DNA of 64,000 nucleotides from Gnetum montanum (lineage: Eukaryota > Streptophyta > Gnetopsida > Gnetales > Gnetaceae). The position numbers were made by a program, and so were the translations under genes. Positions within the stretch are counted from its first letter, which is position 1, and each line of letters starts with the position of its first letter. The notes beneath the pieces are model-generated. The model saw only the letters and a list, made by a program, of their open reading frames with translations. It was not told the DNA's origin and searched no databases. The stretch covers positions 372,509-436,508 of the forward strand of contig MNCI01022074.1 of assembly GCA_015680685.1 (NCBI GenBank). Reading direction: 5' to 3'. Of this stretch, positions 11,601 through 24,473 are shown one piece after another.

Positions 11601-12592
11601 AAATCCAAAGTTTACCTTTTTAGGTGCATGAAAGAACTAAAGCACAACTAGGGTGACAATCCCATGACCAACAATAAAAACTTCTTCTATGTGATAAACT
11701 AAGTTAAGCAATCCCTCAAACAAAATAAAACAACCTTAAGCTTGTATGACCTAATCATGAATTTTGCCACACATCATGAGGTGCTAGTCAAAATGTTGAC
11801 TTCTATCCCTATTAGTGAGGACATCCCCACCAATGAGGGATGCATCCATGCAGTGATGCTTCCTCCCTCACCAAGAGAGGAGAAGTCAACACCCTAGTAT
11901 TTTTCAATAGCAAAGTCAAAGCCAATCCCCAAAATGGTGAAGTAACTACAACCCCTCTATTCATAACCATACACATATGAAAATGTAAAGTACATCAAGT
12001 ACATGTTGATGACGAAGCCACAACCAATGTCATCCCATGAACCATTGTTGAACACTTGGGCCTAACTAAGTAAATACAACCTACAACCACCATAGCTCTT
12101 AATTCCTTCAATGAATCAAGGGTTATCATCAAGGGGTCTATCTCCTTAGATTTTGTGGCAGGGAAGCAATTCCCCAAACCCACCAATTTCTTGGTGGTGG
12201 ATGAGACACCAAGATTCAACCTTATCTTAATAAGGCCTTAGTTGGCTCAATTACAAGCTATGTCCTCACCCATTCATTAAGAAGTTCACCTTCCCTATGA
12301 GGGAGGTGAAATCATAATTCATGGTCATAATGCAATTCCCCTAGCTATCAACAATGTAAACATAGAATAGGGGTCTAAAGTGAAGCTTCAAGAAGAATCT
12401 CCCAAACATGAAATCCAACATCCCAAAATAGAACAACAACCCAACAATGATAACAATAAGCAATGGGATGCATTATGGGATGAACTTCCTTTGAACATCG
12501 TAAGGGAGGGGGATGGCAAATACAAGCTTGTGCAAAATAGGCCTTACTCATTTCCTAATCTAACAAAGATTAGGAGGAATCTACACAAGTGA
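11601..12592 (+). pseudogene. Decayed retroviral-type aspartic protease of copy A
   Basis: About 11985-12360 reads VHVDDEATTNVIP, then LGL, GSISLDFVAGKQFP, VVDETPRFNLIL and EVHLPYEGGEIIIHG, lining up residue by residue with copies B and C. This is the protease that would cut the polyprotein. The active-site D-G-A appears as D-E-A, so it would be inactive. Upstream (about 11740-11900) is a linker also shared with B and C (SLYDLIM, VLVKMLTSIPISED). The frame ends at TGA 12590-12592, just after a basic stretch (LTKIRRNLHK) shared by all copies. Stops, for instance CAA to TAA before EVHLPY, confirm it is dead. Confidence 0.75.
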
Positions 12593-12789
12593 AGTTCACC
12601 TTAACCTTCTCCATATTATGCCCTGATAGATGAATATATTGATAGCAATATAGCCTAACCTTTATATTTAATTTTATATACCCTTTCATGCATTTTTTGA
12701 TTTACTCTTTATGCACATAGCCTATGCATGTAGCCTAAGTTCATTTTCATCTTTACTTATTTATTACATCCTTTCTTTACTTTTTCATA
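12593..12789. other. Untranslated sequence after gag-protease of copy A
   Basis: A+T-rich sequence without coding signal, between the protease stop and the short-repeat cluster. It would be the first part of a sense-strand intron if the cassette is spliced out. Confidence 0.4.
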
Positions 12790-13005
12790 CTAGTCTGCTA
12801 AGGCCTTAAATTGGCATTATAGCTTGCCATGGCCTTAAATTAGCAAAGATAATCACACAAAATAATCTAATAAGACTCTCAACTAGCATCATAGTCTGCT
12901 AAGACTTTAAATTGGTAATATGGTCCACCTTGACCTTAAATAGGCAACATAGCCTCAATCACGTAACATAACCTATGCTCATGATGGCCTAAAACTAGCA
13001 AACAT
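12790..13005. repeat. Left cluster of GGCCTTAAACTAGC repeats, copy A
   Basis: At least five degenerate copies of CTGCTAAGGCCTTAAACTGG: for example CTGCTAAGGCCTTAAATTGG (about 12796), GCCATGGCCTTAAATTAGC (about 12827) and CTGCTAAGACTTTAAATTGG (about 12897). Spacing is irregular, about 30-70 bp. The same motif flanks the cassette in copies B and C. Confidence 0.7.
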
Positions 13006-13299
13006 GTTGTCTATTATTATACTTCTTTTTGTTTAGCCTATTATTGCATTGATTAACTATTTAATGTTATAACCAAGATGTCAACATAGCTATTCTCAAC
13101 ATTTACTACAACTATAGATATATATAGCCAAAAATAAAATTTAAATTTAAATTTAAAGTTAGAATGTTCACAACATACATAGCCATGACAGCACCATGTG
13201 GAAAAAATATCAAAAATAATCTATAATGTATTCTTGGCTAATCATAGCCATCAACATGAAAATAAAAACAAATTGCCAAACATGTTAAATTGATGAAGG

Positions 13300-16200
13300 C
13301 TACTGAGTGGCATCCAGAGGAGGAAGTGGAGGGTCATTCCCATCATCACTATTGGGACCACCAATGTCTCCTAAGGTCTAAAATGCAACAACATATAGTT
13401 AATTAGTAATCCATAGACAATGCCACAACTTAGAAAAAATGAAAACATAAAATATATCAAACCTATGGAGATTCTGGCTCCATTACTTTTGGGAGGTAGA
13501 TGTGGAAGGCTTTCCTCCAAACAATGGAGAATTTGATCTTTTGTTATGTTGTCCCAATCAACATCCCTAAGATCAATGCTAGAGAGGATGCTAGTCCTAT
13601 CTATAGTAGTCCAAGTTGAAGGTTATCATGTAGTAGCAGCAGTAGAAGTCTTGACTAATGTAGTGGTAATCTAAAGAGTAGGGGATTGATCCACCATGAG
13701 AGTACTTTCAAAAAGTTGATAAGCACTCTTTGCCTAGATCCCCTAGATGAATAGCTCTCTCTTACATTGTTCAACTGACTCCTCCTTGAGCCACTTATGG
13801 GCCTTTTGTTTCTTACCCCACATTAGAACCCAAGCATAGTGATCTTTTCACTCCTCAATCTTCTAGGAGATAAGGTCCATCTGCATACATTATTTTGCCA
13901 TCTCTCATAAGACCACTACTTTATCCTAAATGACATGCTAGTAGTGGGCCCACATAATCTCCCTAGTTTACAACTCACTTGATTTAGTCACTTGGGCCTC
14001 CACAAAGGCCTTGTGATCTTAGAGATCTCTATTGAATTTTTCCTATCAATGAGTCTTCTTCTGTAAGGCCACAACTTCTTTCCATAGGGATTTGTTGGAC
14101 CTCTCTAGCTTCCATGAATTTTTTGCAGATAGCATTGCTAGATTAGTAGTAGTATCATACAACTTCAAGGGTACACTAAATACATTGGAGGGAAGATTAG
14201 GCAAGGATTCAATCTCCATGTCTCTACATAAAGCATGAAATATAATCATAAACAAAATGTTCAACCTAAAATAGCCATGACACATGCATAATCTATAGCA
14301 TAGCCAAGAAACTAAGGCACGTAAAATAAAGTCCTTACCTATCTTGGGTGTAACCTATTACAACTAGTTGATGATGTTTTTAGCCATCCCATGCATGAAC
14401 TCCACCTTGTCTAGAGTCTCGACCCATGGTTTCACCTAAAACGTAGGGATAGGTCCTTGCACTAGTGGCTTAGGAGCTACTATAAGCTTAACAATCATTG
14501 AATGATCAGGATGAAAAACAAATTAAAACTATAAGCTATAACAAAATTATTAAGGCATGGGCATACCTATCTCCTCCTTCTCTTCCTCCTTTGGGATGAA
14601 GATGGGGGATGTACCCAACATCGCCTCACTGAACAAGGCATCTAGATTGTTTATATCTTCATCAAAAATCCCTTCAACCTCAAGTGGCTGTAGGAGTGCC
14701 TCTTCTTTGTGCCTTTGTTCTACCTCCATGGTAGCTTGGGCTAGCAAGCCTAATGTTTGTCTACAACCATAGCACATAGAAAATTGGTTAACACATGAAA
14801 CCATAAAGTAGCCATAAACTCTAAAACATGAAATAGCAAAATTTAAACAAAGCATACCTATAACTGCTTACTGTGATGGCCTAAGCTTAAACTTAAGCTT
14901 CTTTGGGGTAGGTTGATCTGATGCTAGCAATGCTTCCTCCATGGGCATCTTAAGCTTCCTCCTAGTAGCCCTTTTGGCCTCCCTACATATTCATCTGGCC
15001 TCTTAGATGCTTGATGGGAATGTGAGAGGCTCCTCATCATTCATGCTATTAGGAGAATCAAATTTCCTAACATTAATATCATCAGTAGTAATGGATAACA
15101 CATCATCGATTCCTTTTGGTGCATTTTGAGTCTATACTATTGGATAAATTTTCTTTATCCAAGGCTTAGAAAGTTGGCTTAAGTCTTAGGGAATCCATCG
15201 TCCATTCCTATACACCACCAGAAACTCTAAAAAATTCTTCAAATAGCCTACAAAATGAGAAAAGTGCATGTGCATTATTATAGATGTGTTTACATAGAGT
15301 CTAAGGATTTCCTCTATAAGCCCAACAACCAAAGAAGATACCCAGTTGAACCTGGTGCCATCCATCAAGAACTTCTTAAAGGTCCACCCCTATGCTATGC
15401 CAATCACCTTATTTTATGATAATAGTTTAGGAAATGCACAAGACTTTAACAAAGGATATGATTCCTTTGCATTAAGGTTCATGAAGCCATCCATGGAAAT
15501 TTTGAAGTGGCCCATGTTGTCATCAAGCCATTTCAAAACTTCATAACAATGGCCTAATTCCTTCAATATTCTTGTTGGGACCTTTTCCCACTAAGGAGGG
15601 ACACCAAAGAAGTCATGAAAGAGACTTGCATCAATATCCATGTTAGCCTTCATACATTAGATGATGGTGCTGAAACAACTAGCCTTCTCAACAAAGAAGT
15701 TGATGACATGCAACATCTCAACAGTAGGGATGTAAGGGATAGGTGTCATAAATACATCAAACTTGCATGTTGGATGGTTTCTTGAATGTATTCAAGTGAC
15801 TATTCTCTCAACCACTGTTGTATTGGTATCACCTCATCAAACTTCAAGATAAGGGTATCCTCATGATGTGCTCCTAAAAGTGATATGGTGACATTAGTAG
15901 AGGTGGAAGTTCCTACAAAGTAACAACCAAAATTTAGCATGAACATAAGAAAAATTTAACAACCAGTCAAAGAAATATAACACTTAGATTTATAACCATG
16001 AAACATTAAAGGTTGTAGCCTTTCTATTTACCTTTCCTCTTCTTCATCAGTGTGGTTTGGGTGAAGCTCCTAGATCCATAGAATTATTGGAATCTACCCA
16101 CCAATTGTACATCATTCTATCATCCTTGCACTTCTTGTATACAAGGTTGGACCTTGAAGTGTATGCATCAAAGTAACCTATTAACTATTGATACAAAATA

Positions 16201-18656
16201 GTTATAATATGAGGGCTCTTGGTGAATCTGTTTAAAGTAGTTTGAGCCATTTCCAAGATTTGATCATTGATGATTAAGCCTTGATCATTGACCTTGTACC
16301 TACAAGAAGTTTGTAAAAATAAGTTAGGAAAGGTAGTTAAGACAAAAGCATAAAAACATTATAATAACCATGCTTACCCCTACAGATGATACATAGTGCT
16401 AGGTGGATTCTAAAATAATGTGTGGGCTCTATGCACCACCATTAAAGTATCATTAGCATTATATTGAATATTCTTTGGCATCATCCAGATCTGTATGAGG
16501 TAACATGGATTGATAACATTTGTCACTCCTCCTACTGATGGCTTCTCAGTGAGGAGTCTAACAACCAAGCTGAATGCCTGAGGTAGCAAAGACTCCACTA
16601 CAACCCTAGGTATATTTGTAGACAAGTGTAACCATAATGACACACTAAAGTTCTGTAGAATATAGGCAAGGAATTATCTTGTCCTAGGCCATAACCATAG
16701 TGATAGCTTCTCCAAAGGTATATTAGGAAGAGGTGTATTGTTCTTAGAATGATCAATGTAGCATAAAATACCCACCACTCAACAATAATGAGTATGAGAT
16801 TCAAGAAAACCCTACATGAAGCAAAACAAAAACATTATGACCAAGTGGCATTACTTAAAAAATTTGGAAAAAACATCTATTTAGATGTGAAATTAGCTTC
16901 TATAAAAAGCTCTAAGGTGTTTATCTAAATTATCTTAAGGAATTCCACAAGAAAACATTATTACAACCTTGCATTATGACCTATTGGAATTACTTAGTAA
17001 ATTTGAAAAAAAAAACATCCTAGTCAGAGGTGAAATTAGCTTCTATAAAAAGCTCTAAGGTGTTTATCTAAATTGGCCTAAGAAATTCCATAGATAATTA
17101 TCATCATCTTTTATAGTCTTTTACTTCATAACCAGAATATTATAGCCCAAAATTTATAGCCAAAACTAAGCCTTAGTCTAAATTATGCATAAATTTATAA
17201 CAAAGCATTGAAATTTAGAAAATGCATTAAAATGTTTAAAGAAGTACATAGCCATAGTAAAATATTTCTAAAACTAGTGAAGCTTTTTTTTTCTTAAAAA
17301 AATATGTTTAAAACATAAGTTATACATATTGGTGAGAAAAACCACACATTAATCACATCCATCCAAAATTTTTCCTTATTTACATAGCCATAACAAAAAA
17401 AAAATTGTTAAAAATTCATTCAAGCTCCAATTTTAGTGATTCCACCATGAAAAGAATCTTGAAATCACAATATTTGTAGTGATAATCATTGTAAATAAAA
17501 ATACATAGCTATTTTTGCATGGAATATGAACAAAGTTAGCAAAAAACTATAGTCATTACCATTAACCCTCTTTCATGTAGGGTTGGTAAAAAATTCACCA
17601 AAAATTCCTTTGAGCTTAAAATGGAGTGATTACATAGTTTTTTGAAAGCTTAAATTGAGCTTGTATACCCACAGTTAGAAGAAATTTGAAAAAATTTTCA
17701 TTTATGCAAAAAAAATTTGTCAACTTAGACAAAAATTTGAAAATGACACAAGCCTCCTTTTAACTTAGGCTTAGTAAAAAATTCATAAAAAAATTGTTTT
17801 AAAGCCAATTGGAGTCATTGGAAAGTTGAAGCCAAGACCCACCTAGCCATAACCTAAAAATAGCCAAACTATTTGACGTTTTCTTAGAAGAAATTTGTGA
17901 ACTTAGATGAAATTTTTAAAATGGCATTAAAAACCAAATTGCATGACCTTAGGAAAATGGCCATAACTCCATTGTTATTAATCCAAATCAACAAGGTGAT
18001 AGCTGTTTGAAAGCTTAAATGAAGCCTATAAACCCATAACATCAGATTTTCAAAATATGCATCATTTTTCTTAAGAAAAAAATACATAATTTTTCTTGCT
18101 TTTTTGTGTAAAAAGCTAAAATTCCTAAAGCCCAATTTAATATAGCCATAAAAATATAGTGAAGATAACCTAGCAAATTGATACCTATTAGAAAACACAC
18201 CAAAATAATTGAGCAAGATTTTTTTGAAATTTATTTTTGATGAATACTTTGGCCTAGATCTAAAAAAAATGGCCATACCCCAAAATTTTGGGGAAAAAGC
18301 ATAGAAATGGGAAGCTTAATTTTGGAAATTGAATCTATTAATGCAAAACAATGAAACAACCATGGATCCATGTGGAAATGACCAAAATAAAAGGTGGGAT
18401 TTCTTCAAAATTTTAATTTACCCCTTTTTCAATGTAGATCTTAGAAAACAACCCCACATGTGGCAAGAAAACTATAAGAAAACCATAGAAAACAACTAAA
18501 AAAAACAAAAATAGGTATAACTACCTACCTTAGAGTAGAAATAGATGAGGCCTAGATGGAGATAGGCCTAGTCAATTCTAAAATCTTCTTAGCATGCTTA
18601 TCCATATTCTAAATCCTTGGCTTTTGACTCTTTCTTCCACATTTCTTGGATGCCAT
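13300..18656 (-). pseudogene. Antisense multi-exon gene inside copy A (between protease and RT)
   Basis: Exons on the minus strand, placed by comparison with copies B and C: E1 18656-18529 (tentative, basic start MASKKCGRKSQK), E2 16811-16378, E3 16299-16032, E4 15912-14872, E5 14760-14567, E6 about 14486-14339, E7 14223-13463, E8 13377-13300 ending in TAG. Each inner border has GT/AG and most have a pyrimidine-rich acceptor. Together they give about 1017 codons. E2 holds LWLHLST.IPRVVVESLLP and LLTEKPSVGGVTNV, then TLFxNPPSTMY. E7 is charged, glutamine-rich and coiled-coil-like (WKEVVALQKKTH). Stops include CAG to TAG in E2, where copy C keeps Q, and E4 has frameshifts. I recognise no family and do not assign a function. 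Order, splice sites and tail shared with B and C make a real ancestral gene very likely. Confidence 0.75.
16826..17100. repeat. Tandem duplication in intron 1 of the antisense gene, copy A
   Basis: Two units of about 130-150 bp share GTGAAATTAGCTTCTATAAA and AAGCTCTAAGGTGTTTATC; they begin near 16826 and 16965. Weaker related blocks (AAAAATTCA, GAAAGCTTAAAT.GAGC) recur across 17400-18030, so much of this intron is a decayed repeat. Confidence 0.7.
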
Positions 18657-19299
18657 GGTAGGCTCAATGTTTGGAAAGGTTGAAAATTGAGGGAGATGAA
18701 AGTTTAACACTATGTGTAGGAAGGATGGAAGGCTACCATACTAAAGACTAGTTCTTCTACCACAAAAATCTTTAATAGAGCTATCCTCCAATGCATAGTT
18801 TTCAAGAATGATAATTATGATAGAAAACTTGCAAAATTTTCAATATAAATTACATCTAAACCTAAATGTCCATCTCTAAACCCTAGTTGCTAATTCAGTG
18901 TACCATAACTCCAAGTTCATTGAAGTGAAAAGAGAGGAAAGTCTCTTCAACACTAAGTTTGAGTGGAAAAGAATTCACTTTTTAAAATCTTAAATTCTTG
19001 GATTATGGACCCCACAATATGCCATATCTGTTAACCAAAAAATTACATCAACGTTGAGCTTTTTTCCAATTTTGACACTTAGAACCATGTTGCAACCTTA
19101 ACTCCATGCATCTAGGCTAGGAATGTCATGTCTAGTATGGAAACATACCTTCCATAGTTCAAAACCACTAAAACATAAAATCTTACCTTTGTTAACAACA
19201 AAAATATACCTTTTTCCTATTATGTGCTTTCAAAAAGGGGTTAGACATGAACAAACTAGATAACTTGGGTTTTCATGCCAAGGAAACACTACCTAGAAT
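18657..19299. other. Sequence upstream of antisense exon 1, copy A
   Basis: No gene was seen. As it lies directly before the tentative start of the antisense gene, it should hold its 5' UTR and core promoter read leftward, but I see no convincing TATA box. Confidence 0.3.
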
Positions 19300-22200
19300 A
19301 AAGAAAATTGGGAAAGGGGGGGGGAGAGATAGGGGGGAGACCTTCCTACCTTCCAATGCCTATCTAGCCCATGTTTGACCTTGAAGTAGGCCCCACATAA
19401 TATAGAACCCCTTTAAGCATCTTCGATAGCCAAGAAGCCATACCAAAACCTAGTTGAAATTGATTGAAACCCTTGTATTTGGTGTTTCCATGCTGGGGAA
19501 GGCTTCATCCATGCTGAGCATCTCACTCCCATCATGGATGGATTGGCAAAAGTCAAGAATTACCTAAATTAACTACCTAGTAGCCATTTCTCAAATCTTG
19601 GTGACTCCTAAAACTTGCTGACATTTTTTGGAGCTTTTGGATGCCTTAAAAGTAGTTAAATATGGCAAAAATGCTATCATCCCCCTCTCATCCATGCTAT
19701 TACCATCATGTTCAATGTGGAAAAAAGGGGTAAAACTACATGAGATACTTAGAAGCCTCCAAATTGATGGATCTTGATACCAAACATTAACTTTTAGCAC
19801 TGGCAACCCTAAAAGCTGATATGCATGGTCAATTGGCTATTGATATAACCTACATCTAACTTTCTTAGTTGTGGGAGACCTTTTCCATGCTAGGAATTCT
19901 ATTCCTAGCATGGATAGAATGAGAAAGGTCAAAACTTTTGAATTCTACAAGCTATTTAACTTTTGGAAGCAACCAAAACTTTCTAAAAGCCACCAAAATT
20001 ATATAAGTTAACTAAAATGACAAAAATTACCTTCTTTGGTTTTCCACACTAAGAGGAACCATATTGATCCTCCCACCCTTAGTGTGGATATAAGGGGAAA
20101 ATCCTAAGAAACCCCTCATGGTCTTCAAATAACTCAATTTCAATGTTAGACCTTAATAGTCAATACTAGTAACCCTGCACACACTCATGCATAGCTGAAA
20201 TTGACTATAAGTAGCTAGAAAACCTTTCCTCCTAATCTTTCATGTTGAGCATGGAAGCCCCATTGTAGCAAATGGTGGAAGCTCAAAAATTATCTAATAA
20301 TGGTTGAAATGAATAAAATTTTACATTGGATGTTAGCAATCCTCTCTAACTACCTTTGAAGCTCACATGCATAGGTAGAATTATCAAAAATTAGCAAAAA
20401 TCAAGGTCCCTTAGTTTTTCCACACTAAGAACAACCTGTTCCATGCTATCTAGTGTGGAAGAAAGGGGGGAACATTGGGGGCCTCCAAAATAGCCTCTTG
20501 GGACCTTGAACAAACACTAGAAAGCCTTGTGTGTGTCCTAGAATCTTGTTTGCACATCTTAAGAGCTTTAAACCTATCAAAATTGATCTTAAATAGCTAG
20601 AAAACCTTTTTACCTAATATTCCATGTTGAGAATAAAAAATCAAGTGTGGAAAAATGGGAGAAGATAAAAAATAATCATACCAACCTTGAAATAACCAAA
20701 ATTTGACACTAGGTGGCAACAGTTGATACTAGCAATCTTGGACACCTACATGCATGGTTAGAAATGTCACAAATTAGGAAAAAGTAGGGTTTCCTAGTTC
20801 CTCCACACTAGAAGCCCCCTCTTCCATGTTTGCTAGTGTGGTAGAAAGGGGATAACTATGGGGAGGCTTCAAAATTTCCTTTAAACGCCTCAAACATATA
20901 CCTTGCAGCCTTACATAAGCCCTAAGACTAGTTTCACACCGTCTAGAGCCTTCAAACCCTATAAAATTTAGTGCCAATAGTCAAAAAGTTGTTTCCATAT
21001 TTTTGCATGTTGATCATACCATCCTTAGTGTGGAAAAATGGGAAAGCCCAAAAAATGATTTGGAAATCCTCCAGAGTAATTGATTTTGACACCAAACCCT
21101 AGTCCTTGATCCTAGTAGCCTTAGCAACACACATGTATGATTGATTAAGGTCAAAACTAGGTAGATATGAGATTTATGATGTTTCCATTTTAGGGATCCT
21201 CTTTTCCATGATGGCCAATGTAGAAATTGAGAGAAAACTCATTTGGAGGTCATAAACACCTTAGAATGACATCAAATGACTATACATGCACTCTAGAGCC
21301 TTGTTAGCTATTATTTGAGAATTCAAACCTTAGAAAAGTGATTCCATATGTCCAAAAAGTAGTTCCCCCTAATCTTCCATGCTAAGCCCCCTATCTCTAG
21401 TGTGGAAAAAAGGAGGGAAGCTAAAAAACCACTTGGAAATACTCAAAACTACCAAATTTTGACATGCAGATATAGCCTTTGACCTTGATAACTTTGAAGG
21501 CTGATGTGCATGGTTGATTGGAACTCAAATTGGCCTAGATATAAGATTCTTGCTTCATCCACACTAGAGGATGCCCCTTCCATGCTAGGTAGTGTGGAAA
21601 CAAGGTGGGAAGGAAACTCTTCTTTTCAACTTTTGGTGGCAAGATGACACTCCCAGAAGTCAAATATCTACACCAGAGAAGCCTAGGATGTCATAGCCTT
21701 AAGATTTTACTCATTTTAACTCATTAAAACCTTCAAAACCTATTCCTCCAATCTTGCATGTTAGAGTAATTCCACCAGAATGGAAATAGGGGGGAAGATG
21801 TTACATGTTGTTAAATATCCTTCAAACATGCGTAGAATCAATTAAAAACTTGCAGGATCATGATTCATAGTCCTAGGGGTTTAGAAACCTAATCAACATG
21901 CTATTAAACGACTTTGGATCCATGGAGCAAGTGTCCCTCCATTCTCCAATGTTGGGGATACTATGCTCACCATGGCAAAAGGGTTAGAAGCCGTTTTGGC
22001 ATGTTTTGACACTCAAAATCAACTCAAATTTCTTCTGAATGAAGCAAGAGGATGTACAAATTTTAGATCTAGGTTTCAGATGCTTTTTTCATCTTATTTG
22101 ATCCTATTTTGGCTAAGGTTTTTTTTTTCATGCCACGCCCCTTTTCTTCCACACTGGCTAGCACAAAAATAGGGAGGAAGGCTTTAGAACCTACTTTTTG

Positions 22201-22400
22201 ATCGTTACAGACCTTTAGAGTGCCCAATTTTGATGAATCTAACCTTGTGCTACCTTGGGAAGGTCCTAGAATCTCAATTTTGGACCTATGAGCATCTCAA
22301 AGCCTATTTATTTTCTTTCCATGTTGAGGGTCCTTGTTTCCTTACTAAGCCTAGCATGGAAGCCTCAAAACACTTGATTTGTGCATTCAAATAGTCTAGA
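19300..22400. repeat. Array of about sixteen 190-bp units with TTCCACACTAG / CTAGTGTGGAA hairpins
   Basis: Blocks such as TCCACACTA...CTTCCATGCT...TAGTGTGGAA.AAAGGGGGGAA recur about every 190 bp: near 19490, 19870, 20060, 20240, 20420, 20600, 20790, 20990, 21190, 21360, 21560, 21740, 21930, 22130 and 22320. Alternate units are more alike, so a 380-bp higher-order unit is possible. Each block has inverted halves and could fold. The array is upstream of the antisense gene and absent at this place in copies B and C. It shares the phrase CTAGTGTGGAA with the U3 of copy A (about 6615-6790). No coding potential. Confidence 0.7.
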
Positions 22401-22739
22401 AATAGCCTTGATTGATGCCTAAGCTCATCTAATAGCCTCCTAGATTTAAAACATAGTCTTCTAAGGCCTAAAACTAGAAAAACCTAACCATTTTTGACCT
22501 TTACTAGCCAATTTTTATCATATATAGCTTGTTTTTCTTGATTTTTTTCCTTATTACATAGTATTTTGGCTTATTTTTGGACCTATGTTGTGTTGTTCAT
22601 CTTGTTGACCTTCTATGACCTTTATACAACCTTATCTATCATTTATTTTCCTTATTATGGCTTTATTTATCTTTGTTTGGCCTTTGAATGGTATCAAATG
22701 GTGGGATTTGACCTTCCTTGACCACTATTTAACACTATG

Positions 22740-22800
22740 TGATGATGTTCTGCTAAGGCCTTAAACTGGCATCATGGCCCACTGAGGCTTGAAATCGGTG
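22740..22800. repeat. Right cluster of GGCCTTAAACTAGC repeats, copy A
   Basis: CTGCTAAGGCCTTAAACTGG (about 22748) is the best-preserved copy of the motif in element A, followed by a weaker one (GAGGCTTGAAATCGG). It marks the RT side of the cassette. Confidence 0.6.
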
Positions 22801-23007
22801 AAATTGTGGCCTTTGTTGATCATTTGTAGCCTTATTTCTTATATTTCCCCTTATTTAACCTTTATTTGACCTTTGTTTAACCTTTATGGTAGTTTTTCAA
22901 ATTTTCCCTATGCCATTGATGGCCTTGGATGGCCTTGATTACATTAGATTTGCATGTATTTGTATAATGTTATAGCATTTTACCATTGTTTATCCACTTT
23001 TACCTAG

Positions 23008-23282
23008 GTGCTACTTAATATGCTTTTGGTTGATATGAAAGATCAAAATATGAGTACATGGAAGCAAATCAATTTGCCTTTGCATCTACATGGACCTCAC
23101 AGTGATGTTGAACAATGTATTGATCCTAATTACCTAGATCCTAAGCCTAAGAGTCTTATAGACCACATAGTCTCAATAGAGAAACCTCTAAAATGGCTTG
23201 GAAACCTAGTCAAAACCCTTGACTTAGAAGCAAGGAACATAACCAAAGACTCTCTATTTGAGGTTTCTTTCATAATGCATAG

Positions 23283-23321
<39 letters not shown>

Positions 23322-24473
23322 GGNGGAGGCGGGGGGGGGGGGGGGGGGCTAGAGCCTCAATATGCTGAAGACATCACCAAGGTCTTTCAAAGAAACATTA
23401 AGGTCTTTGCCTGATCATATGAAGATATGCCAGGCCTAGATCGACGTTTAGTCTAGCACAAAATCATACTAAACACTAGCATTAGACTTGTTAAGCAAAA
23501 AGTGCACAAAATTAGACTTGATTTGGCCTTGGTAGTTCATGATGAGATCTCAAAGCTTTACCTTGCTGGTTTCATTAGGGCTATTAAGTACATAGAACTT
23601 GTGTTTAACATAGTGGTAGTTCCTAAGAAAAAGAGGAGTATTTACATTTGCATTGATTTCTGAGACTTAAATAATGTGTCTGAATAACTCCTATTTTCCT
23701 AGTATTGATTAACTTATTGATACTATAACCAGACATGCCTTGTTATCCTTTATGGATGGGTTCTTATGGTATAACTAGATTAGGATCAACCAAGAGCATC
23801 AACTTAGTATGACCTTCATGATAACTTTTATTATACCATGATGTTCTTTGGCATTAAGAATGCAGGAGCAACATACCAAAGAGCCATGACCCATATCTTT
23901 AGTGATTTAATGTTAAGTTTGCTTAATGATTACATAGATGACATACATGTTATGTCAAAAGTGACCAATGATCATGCTAATGATCTAAATCTTATGCTTA
24001 AAAAATGCTTCAAATACAAGCTTAGGCTCAATCCCAAGAATTTTGTCTTTAGTGTCAAGACTAGTAAGATTCTTGGCTTTGTAGTCTCTAAAGTAGGGAT
24101 ATGTGTTGATCTTAATAAGGCTAAGAACATATCTAAATTAGTAGTGCCTACCAACCTTAAGGAGCTTCATGGATTACAAGACAGATTATAGTTCATTTGT
24201 AGGTTTATCACCAGACTTATGGATAAGTTACAACTGATGAAATACTTTCTTAAGAAAGAAGTATAGTACAAGTGGATGGATTAATGCCAAGAGGCCTTTG
24301 AAAACCTTAAGAAATAATTGACACAATTGTTGATAGTCGTTCCTCCACAAGAGTGTAAATCATTTTACATGTACCTTGCTATCTCAAATATGTCCATTGC
24401 CTTTCTACTTTGTCAAAAACATGGTGATGAAGTAGAAATGCTTATATACTACCTTAGCCATGCATTTGTTGCC
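23008..24473 (+). pseudogene. Decayed RT and first RNase H part of copy A
   Basis: Begins after TTTTACCTAG, a possible splice acceptor, with an ATG 12 bp later (23020) as in copy B. Linker KTLDLEARNITKD (about 23212-23250), then RT: KLYLAGFIRAI, then VVVPKKKRSIYICIDF, FFGIKNAGATYQRAM and the catalytic-site region LNDYIDDIHV (about 23920-23950, aspartates kept), then ILGFVVSKVGI. RNase H begins at about 24300 and ends in YYLSHAFVAY at 24473, where element D is inserted. RT copies element RNA into DNA. Stops and frameshifts are frequent at 23390-23840. The second RNase H and integrase are missing here and would lie beyond the nested elements. Confidence 0.85.
23286..23349. repeat. (GT)n microsatellite running into poly-G
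   Basis: About 16 GT units (23287-23318) are followed by a G-rich run with one undetermined base (N at 23324). It replaces a stretch of the RT linker that is normal coding sequence in copies B and C. The exact length is unreliable because of the N and the homopolymer. Confidence 0.9.

Noticed and set aside
12560-12600. Firm splice donor at the end of the protease frame
   Set aside because: GT is present at the matching place in A and B, but C has GC and the joined frame would not match RT, so I list it only as a possibility.
17884-18276. Minus-strand open frame of 130 codons, rich in Phe, Leu and Lys
   Set aside because: It falls in intron 1 of the antisense gene, in A+T-rich repeated sequence, and copies B and C have nothing like it.
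13300-18656. Antisense protein as a plant mobile domain or known transposase
   Set aside because: Some tryptophan-rich phrases recall such domains, but no diagnostic motif could be matched, so no family is assigned.
12590-23008. Cassette of copy A as an independent nested transposon
   Set aside because: The same cassette is at the same place in copies B and C, with the same borders and no terminal repeats or target duplication, so it is an ancestral part of the element.
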